From Streptomyces sp. V3I7 (GTDB lineage Bacteria; Actinomycetota; Actinomycetes; Streptomycetales; Streptomycetaceae): a stretch of 64,000 nucleotides of DNA. Of the stretch, positions 59,479 through 64,000 are shown piece by piece. Both the position numbers and the translations under genes were made by a program. The stretch is from the NCBI RefSeq assembly GCF_030817495.1, contig NZ_JAUSZK010000001.1:496001-560000 (forward strand), read 5' to 3'. Numbering within the stretch: the stretch's first letter is position 1; each line of letters starts with the position of its first letter. The notes under the pieces are model-generated. The model worked only from the letters and a program-made list of their open reading frames with translations. It made no database searches and was not told the origin of the DNA.

Positions 59479-61040
59479 CACTCGTCTCCTTCCACGGCCG
59501 CCTCCACGGCCGCTGTGGTCTGCGAACGGCCGTGGGAGGGGTCGTTCTCCGTCCGCTTCTCCTCGGCGGCGGCCCGGGCCTCGGCCTCCAGAGCGGCCTC
59601 GTCCGCCGCCGGGATGCTCGCGGCCAGCGGGCCGAAGGCGAGACGCAGGTCGACGTTGCCGCCCTCGCCCTTGATCAGGGCCAGCGGCGCGAAGTGCCGG
59701 GCGATCCCGGCCGGCGCCTGGAGCAGCGGGCGGCGGGCCGGGTCGGTGGGCCACTCGACGCTGCCGGTGGCGGTGCGGGCCGGGATCAGCCAGTGGTCGC
59801 CGGTGCGGTAGTCGCCGCCCTTGGCGAAGTAGACCTCGACGCCGTCCTCCAGGGGCAGCCACTCCCCCTCCGTGACGGGCACGGCGCCGCCCTTGAGCGC
59901 GGCGGTACGGCCCTTGCGCCTCGGCCCCTCGTGGTGGTCCCAGCGGCGCAGGAACGGGTGCAGATGCGGCAACCGCCCGATGCTCGGGTCGGGTTCGGCG
60001 GACAGCCGGACGCGGCGGCCGGGCAGGTCCAGCTCCTCGACGCGCAGCAGGGGCAGCGGTTCGAGACGGGAGGCGTAGGCGGTGTCGGTGACCTCGACGA
60101 GGTCGCCGACGTCCAGGTCCAGCTTGTCGTCGAGGCCGAGGGTCGCCAACTGCACCCAGGTGCCGTCGAGTTCGTCGACGGGGAAGACGACGGAGCCGTT
60201 CTCGCGGGACCACTTGAAGGTGGCGTCCTTCGCCGCGCCCCCCGCGGGGACCTCCACCCGGTACAGCTGGTTCTCCGGGCCGCGGTAGCGCGCGTCGGGC
60301 CGGACCAGGCACGGGTCCTCGTCGGCGTGCTCGGGCCGCTCGCTGCGGGCGGCGAGGTGGGCGGAGGGCGCGGACCGGCGCTGCGCCCAGCGGGTGAAGG
60401 CGGCGCGGACGACCTCCTTGGACGGGTCGGCGTCCTCGATCTCCAGCGCGCTCAGGGACAGGGCGAGCACCTGCCATACGATCTTGGCGCGGACCGCGGT
60501 GTCGGGCAGCGCCGCGCCCAGGGCGACCTCGCGCAGCGCCGGGTCCTCGGCCGCGGAGACGGCCCGCTCCCACACCTTGAGGTAGACCAGGAACGGCGAC
60601 TGGGCGGGCGAGGGCAGCCGGTCGGCGGCCTTCTCCGGGTCGCGGAAGCCGTCGGGCTGGTCCCAGTAGTCCCAGTACGCCGCCGCGGCCGGCGTCTCGT
60701 GCTCGTCGTCGTGGCTCTCCCCGTCCTCGTCCGGTACGGGTGTGCCGGCCACCGGGCGGTCGGCGTCGCACAGGATGCCGTCGACGTAGTAGCGGCCGCC
60801 GTGGATGTACAGGGTGTCGATGTCGTGCTTGCCGCCGACGTACTCGATGCGGAAGCCGGTGGCGTCGCGCGGGCCGCCGTGCTGTCCGATCAAGTCGGCG
60901 GTGAGGGTGCGGGCCTGGTGGAGCTGGATGGCGGCCTGCTCGTTGAGGTCGGCGTCGAGCTGCACGCGGCCCTGCTGGGCGACGACGGCGGAGTAGTGCC
61001 GCTCCGGCCGGAAGGTGGAGCGGGAGAGATCAGCGTGCAT
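59478..61040 (-). CDS. DUF6519 family protein
   Basis: A 520-residue protein starting ADLSRSTFRPERHYSAVVAQQGRVQLDADLNEQAAIQLHQARTLTADLIGQHGGP, the conserved N-terminus of the DUF6519 family, which recurs in phage-tail-like and contractile clusters of actinobacteria and cyanobacteria (recollection). Later stretches include TFKWSRENGSVVFPVDEL, RTGDHWLIPARTATGSVEWP and a charged Glu/Ala-rich C-terminus. Function unknown; a structural or baseplate-associated role is inferred from lysin coupling. ATG 61040. Confidence 0.85.
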   Translation of the reverse strand: MHADLSRSTFRPERHYSAVVAQQGRVQLDADLNEQAAIQLHQARTLTADLIGQHGGPRDATGFRIEYVGGKHDIDTLYIHGGRYYVDGILCDADRPVAGTPVPDEDGESHDDEHETPAAAAYWDYWDQPDGFRDPEKAADRLPSPAQSPFLVYLKVWERAVSAAEDPALREVALGAALPDTAVRAKIVWQVLALSLSALEIEDADPSKEVVRAAFTRWAQRRSAPSAHLAARSERPEHADEDPCLVRPDARYRGPENQLYRVEVPAGGAAKDATFKWSRENGSVVFPVDELDGTWVQLATLGLDDKLDLDVGDLVEVTDTAYASRLEPLPLLRVEELDLPGRRVRLSAEPDPSIGRLPHLHPFLRRWDHHEGPRRKGRTAALKGGAVPVTEGEWLPLEDGVEVYFAKGGDYRTGDHWLIPARTATGSVEWPTDPARRPLLQAPAGIARHFAPLALIKGEGGNVDLRLAFGPLAASIPAADEAALEAEARAAAEEKRTENDPSHGRSQTTAAVEAAVEGDE

Positions 61041-61106
61041 GGATGGGGTCCCCCTGGTTCGGGAAGTTCAGGTCGGGCGTAGGGGCGTGGGCGTACGCGG
61101 GGCGGC

Positions 61107-61455
61107 TCATGTCACGAAGAAGATCCCGGCGTCCGTGCCGGCCGGGGTGTACTCGGCGAGCCGGGCGCGCAGGCCGTCCTCGCGCTGCGGCCGGTACAGG
61201 TCGTGGAAGGCGCCGAGTTCGCCGCCGTCGTCCGCGCCGCGCCGGATTTCCTCGGCGCAGGGGTCGGCCAACTGCCCGTACCAGGGCGTCCCGTAGCGCT
61301 CGGAGGCGAACAACGGCCTTACGCGCGCCGCCTGTTCGGAGCCTGCCAGGTCCGGCTGGCAGCGGTGGCGGCGCGGGGTGCGCGAGCCGGGCGGGACGTA
61401 GGAGTACCGCAGGCAGCCGATACCGCGCCGGGCCACGTGCCGCGCACAGCATCCG
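61107..61455 (-). pseudogene. C-terminal remnant of a tail-cluster protein usually found with DUF6519
   Basis: The frame ending at 61107 reads IGCLRYSYVPPGSRTPRRHRCQPDLA, then RPLFASERYGTPWYGQLADPCAEEIRRGADDGGELGAFHDLYRPQREDGLRARLAEY, and PAGTDAGIFFVT, the conserved end of a protein that accompanies DUF6519 (from memory of similar loci). The N-terminal half is missing beyond about 61455, where the DNA becomes unrelated. No start codon for the whole protein is present, so this is a truncated gene. Confidence 0.65.
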
Positions 61456-61639
61456 CCCCCCTGTACCCGGTTCCGCGCCGACGAGCTGCTCGGCCGCACG
61501 TTCGGAGATCGAAGACGTTCTCGGCGTGGTGGCCTGAAGTCCCCTTCACCGGAGTGACGATGGATGGCTTACTCCGGCCGTGGGAGGTTCGGCGAGGCGC
61601 AAAATGCCTCCGCCGTACCGGCACGCATGCTGGACAACC

Positions 61640-62953
61640 ATGACCGCCGAGAGAAGTAACCCTGAGCGATCGCCCGCAGGTCCCGGCCCCGGCCCCGTCC
61701 CGCAGGCGGCCGCCCTCGCGCTGCTGCGCCGGCCCAAGCTGTGGCTGATGCCCACGATCCTCACCGGGCTGCTGGCCCTGCTGCTGTCCCTGCTCTACAT
61801 GGGCGGCATCGTCAGCCCGACCCGCTATCTGCACCACATGCCGATCGGCCTGGTGAACGAGGACAAGGGCTCTCCCCTGCCAGGCCAGCGGCAGAACCTC
61901 GGCACCCAGCTCACCGAGGCCGTCGTCACGAACAAGTCGGACGACTCGGCCCAGTGGCGCCGGCTGCCCCGCGCCCAGGCGCGGAATCAGCTCGCCTCCG
62001 ACCAGATCTACGGCGCCCTGGTCGTCCCGGCGAACTTCACCGACTCCGTCGCGGCGCTCACCACGACCCGCGCCGACACGGCGCCGACCCTCACGGTGCT
62101 CACCAACCCCGGCAAGGGCAGCCTCGGTTCGTCGTTCGCCAGCCAGATCATGACGACCGTCTCCCACCAGGCCTCGCTGAAGGTCGGGCAGCAGCTCACG
62201 GCCTCCGCCGGCCGCGCCGGCGCCGACTCCACGACCCGCGTGCTCCTCTCCGACCCGGTGCGGACGGTCACCAAGGTGGGCCATCCCATCGGCAACAACA
62301 GCGGGCTCGGGCTGTCCGCCTTCTACTACACGCTGCTGCTCGTCCTGGCCGGCTTCCTCGGCGGCAACCTGCTCCACAGCAGCGTCGACGGCGCGCTCGG
62401 CTACGCGGACATCGAGTTGGGTCCCTGGCACAGCCGCCGGCCCACGATCCGCGTCAGCCGCACGCAGACCCTGCTGCTGAAGCTGCTGATGACCGCGGGC
62501 ATCAGCGTCATCAGCGCGTCACTGATCATGCTGGGCTGTGTGGGGATCTGGCACATGGACGCGAGTCATCTGCCGCTGCTGTGGATCTTCTCGTACTGCG
62601 CCGTCCTCGCCGTGGGTATCGCCGTGCAGGCCATCAACGCCGCGTTCGGCGGCATCGGGCAGCTCGTCTCGATGTTCGCGTTCATCGCCCTGGGGCTGCC
62701 GTCCTCGGGCGCCACGGTCCCGCTCCAGGCACTCCCCGGCTTCTACCGCTTCCTCTCGGTCTTCGAGCCGATGCGCCAGCTCGGGGACGGCGTCCGCGCG
62801 ATCCTGTACTTCGACGCCCGTGGCGACGCCGGCCTCGACCGCGCCTGGCTCATGATGGTGATCGGCGTGGCGGTCTCCCTGCTCTTCGGCTTCGCCATGA
62901 CGACGTACTACGACCGCAAGGGGCTCAAGCGCAGCATTCCGCGGCCCGGTTGA
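61640..62953 (+). CDS. DUF3533 / YhgE-Pip-like membrane protein
   Basis: A 437-residue membrane protein with one N-terminal span (LWLMPTILTGLLALLLSLLYMGGIV), a large extracytoplasmic loop (residues 60-230) and five C-terminal spans (GLGLSAFYYTLLLVLAGFLGGNL, LLMTAGISVISASLIMLGCVGIW and following), an ABC-2-like topology. Similar proteins include YhgE/Pip secretion-associated proteins of ESX-like systems and SNG1. ATG 61640 has no obvious ribosome-binding site. Possible roles: lipid or peptide export. Confidence 0.85.
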   Translation: MTAERSNPERSPAGPGPGPVPQAAALALLRRPKLWLMPTILTGLLALLLSLLYMGGIVSPTRYLHHMPIGLVNEDKGSPLPGQRQNLGTQLTEAVVTNKSDDSAQWRRLPRAQARNQLASDQIYGALVVPANFTDSVAALTTTRADTAPTLTVLTNPGKGSLGSSFASQIMTTVSHQASLKVGQQLTASAGRAGADSTTRVLLSDPVRTVTKVGHPIGNNSGLGLSAFYYTLLLVLAGFLGGNLLHSSVDGALGYADIELGPWHSRRPTIRVSRTQTLLLKLLMTAGISVISASLIMLGCVGIWHMDASHLPLLWIFSYCAVLAVGIAVQAINAAFGGIGQLVSMFAFIALGLPSSGATVPLQALPGFYRFLSVFEPMRQLGDGVRAILYFDARGDAGLDRAWLMMVIGVAVSLLFGFAMTTYYDRKGLKRSIPRPG

Positions 62954-62962
62954 GGCACCTTT

Positions 62963-63072
62963 GCGGATCGCTCTCGCCCTCGGCGACCGTGGGATCCGCG
63001 TGCAACCAGCACCGCCGCCAGCTTCGGCACGGCGTGGCCTCGACCGCGACACGGTGAGCCCGTACGGCCAAC
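62963..63072 (-). repeat. Decayed partial duplication of the CDF gene 3' end
   Basis: 62963-63072 repeats the 3' end of the CDF gene (63131-63258) at high similarity: GCGGATCGCTCTCGCCCTCGG matches GCGGATCGCCCTCACCCTCGG, CGTGGGATCCGCGTGCA is shared, as are CCAGCTTCGGCACGGCGTG and CGACCGCGACACGGTGAGC. About 20 bp are deleted in the copy. Offset is about 168 bp, direct orientation. Non-coding. Confidence 0.85.
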
Positions 63073-63098
63073 AACCCCGATGAGGCACCCTCCCGCCG

Positions 63099-64000
63099 TC
63101 AGGCAGCCGCGTGGTGCGCCAGCGCGAGATGCGGATCGCCCTCACCCTCGGCAACCGTGGGATCCGCGTGCACCAGCGCCGCGGCCAGCTTCGGCACGGC
63201 GTGCAGCAGGGCATGCTCGGCCCCGACCGCGACACGGTGAGCCTCCCGTACGGTCAACTCCGCGTCCACGACGACCGCGACCTCGGCGCGCAGCCGGTGC
63301 CCGATCCAGCGCAGTCGCAACTCACCGACGCCCTGGACGCCTTCGACGTCCGCCAGGGCCCGCTCGGCGGCGTCCACCAGGGCGGGGTCGACGGCGTCCA
63401 TCAGCCGCCGCAGGACCTCGCGGGCGGCGTCCCGCAGCACCAGCAGGATCGCGCCGGTGATCGCCAACCCGACGAGTGGATCGGCGAGTTGCCATCCGAG
63501 GGCGGCACCGCCCGCGCCGAGCAGCACGGCGAGGGAGGTGAACCCGTCCGTACGGGCGTGCAGTCCGTCGGCGACCAGTGCGGCGGAGCCGATGTCGCGG
63601 CCGACGCGGATGCGGTAGCGGGCCACCCACTCGTTGCCGAGGAAGCCGAGCACGGCCGCGGCGGCGACGGCCGGGACGTGGTGCAGGTCCCGGGGATCGA
63701 GCAGCCGGTCGACGGCCGACCACGCGGTGAACGCGGCGGAGGCGGCGATCGTCAGCAGGACGACGACGCCGGCCAGGTCCTCGGCGCGCCCGTAGCCGTA
63801 GGTGAACCGGCGCGTGGCCGCCCGGCGGCCGAGGACGAAGGCGATGCCGAGAGGGACGGCGGTCAGCGCGTCGGCGGAGTTGTGCACGGTGTCGCCGAGC
63901 AGGGCGACCGATCCGGAGACCAGCACGATCCCCGCCTGTGCGAGAGCCGTCCCGCCCAGGGCGGCCAGCGAGACCCACAGCGCCCGCATGCCGCGCGCGG
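63099..64000 (-). CDS. Cation diffusion facilitator transporter (partial, runs off right edge)
   Basis: At least 300 residues of a CDF metal exporter (Zn2+, Fe2+ or similar). MRALWVSLAALGGTALAQAGIVLVSGSVALLGDTVHNSADALTAVPLGIAFVLGRR contains the conserved HNSAD metal-site motif (usually HxxxD). The second transport-site segment is VADGLHARTDGFTSLAVLL (H and D). The C-terminal metal-binding domain follows. An in-frame ATG at 63989 is unlikely to be the start, because the frame continues to the window edge and the usual His-rich N-terminus is missing. Confidence 0.92.
   Translation of the reverse strand, partial: ARGMRALWVSLAALGGTALAQAGIVLVSGSVALLGDTVHNSADALTAVPLGIAFVLGRRAATRRFTYGYGRAEDLAGVVVLLTIAASAAFTAWSAVDRLLDPRDLHHVPAVAAAAVLGFLGNEWVARYRIRVGRDIGSAALVADGLHARTDGFTSLAVLLGAGGAALGWQLADPLVGLAITGAILLVLRDAAREVLRRLMDAVDPALVDAAERALADVEGVQGVGELRLRWIGHRLRAEVAVVVDAELTVREAHRVAVGAEHALLHAVPKLAAALVHADPTVAEGEGDPHLALAHHAAA

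Overview
The window is high-GC, densely packed actinobacterial DNA, almost certainly from a Streptomyces chromosome. Evidence for this: strong GC bias at third codon positions, frequent GTG and TTG starts, GTGA/ATGA coupled gene junctions, and many families typical of the genus (DUF6421, DUF5134 next to an M56 peptidase, DUF5997, DUF6519, HelR, Rv1733c-like). No rRNA, tRNA, CRISPR array, complete insertion sequence or prophage was seen. The last gene runs off the right edge and a secreted-protein gene runs off the left edge.

Layout. 1-8.4 kb: SulP transporter; a ROK kinase divergent from a LacI regulator that has a perfect operator palindrome; a GGCT-like protein; a HpcH/HpaI-type aldolase; and the electron transfer flavoprotein pair etfB-etfA with a strong terminator. 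8.5-17 kb: flavin reductase, thioredoxin-like protein, PlsC acyltransferase, a transglutaminase-like/B3-B4 pair, a coupled SDR-threonine aldolase pair behind DUF6421, a GDPD phosphodiesterase and a GNAT enzyme. 17-21.4 kb: a dispersed palindromic repeat and then the most coherent functional unit, a rifamycin-resistance locus. It consists of the glycosyltransferase gene rgt followed by helR (RNA polymerase recycling motor), behind a near match to the rifamycin-associated element (RAE). 21.4-34 kb: VOC, GYD, esterase/MarR, DUF5134/M56, PAP2, HAD, TetR, a frameshifted ferredoxin-NADP reductase, a purine/uracil permease, and an ArsR regulator facing an Old Yellow Enzyme across five perfectly phased 17-bp repeats.

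34-50 kb is the accessory-looking part. Intact genes (AidB-like dehydrogenase, BNR protein, LLM oxidoreductase, DUF5996, trxB-trxA, NAD kinase, quinone oxidoreductase, FUSC, ung) alternate with debris. The debris includes an Rv1733c-like remnant, a FrnE-type DsbA fragment, the two halves of a thioredoxin-fold protein on either side of the LLM gene with ~80-bp inverted repeats, a thiolase truncated at both ends, an amidase fragment abutting a flavin-reductase fragment, and an inverted partial copy of ung in which the catalytic histidine is replaced. 50-64 kb is mostly orderly: GlcNAc-type kinase, CbiX-like protein, lactonase, second FUSC, AsnC regulator, MFS exporter, a LysR effector-domain protein divergent from DUF5997 across six 24-bp tandem repeats, a lysin plus DUF6519 module with a truncated third member (remnant of a phage-tail-like cluster), a DUF3533 membrane protein and a CDF metal transporter whose 3' end is partly duplicated.

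Working together: rgt inactivates rifamycins while HelR rescues RNA polymerase, both probably induced through the RAE. etfBA feeds electrons from acyl-CoA dehydrogenases. trxB and trxA form a complete thioredoxin system. The lysin/DUF6519 pair looks like what remains of an injection or tail-like structure.
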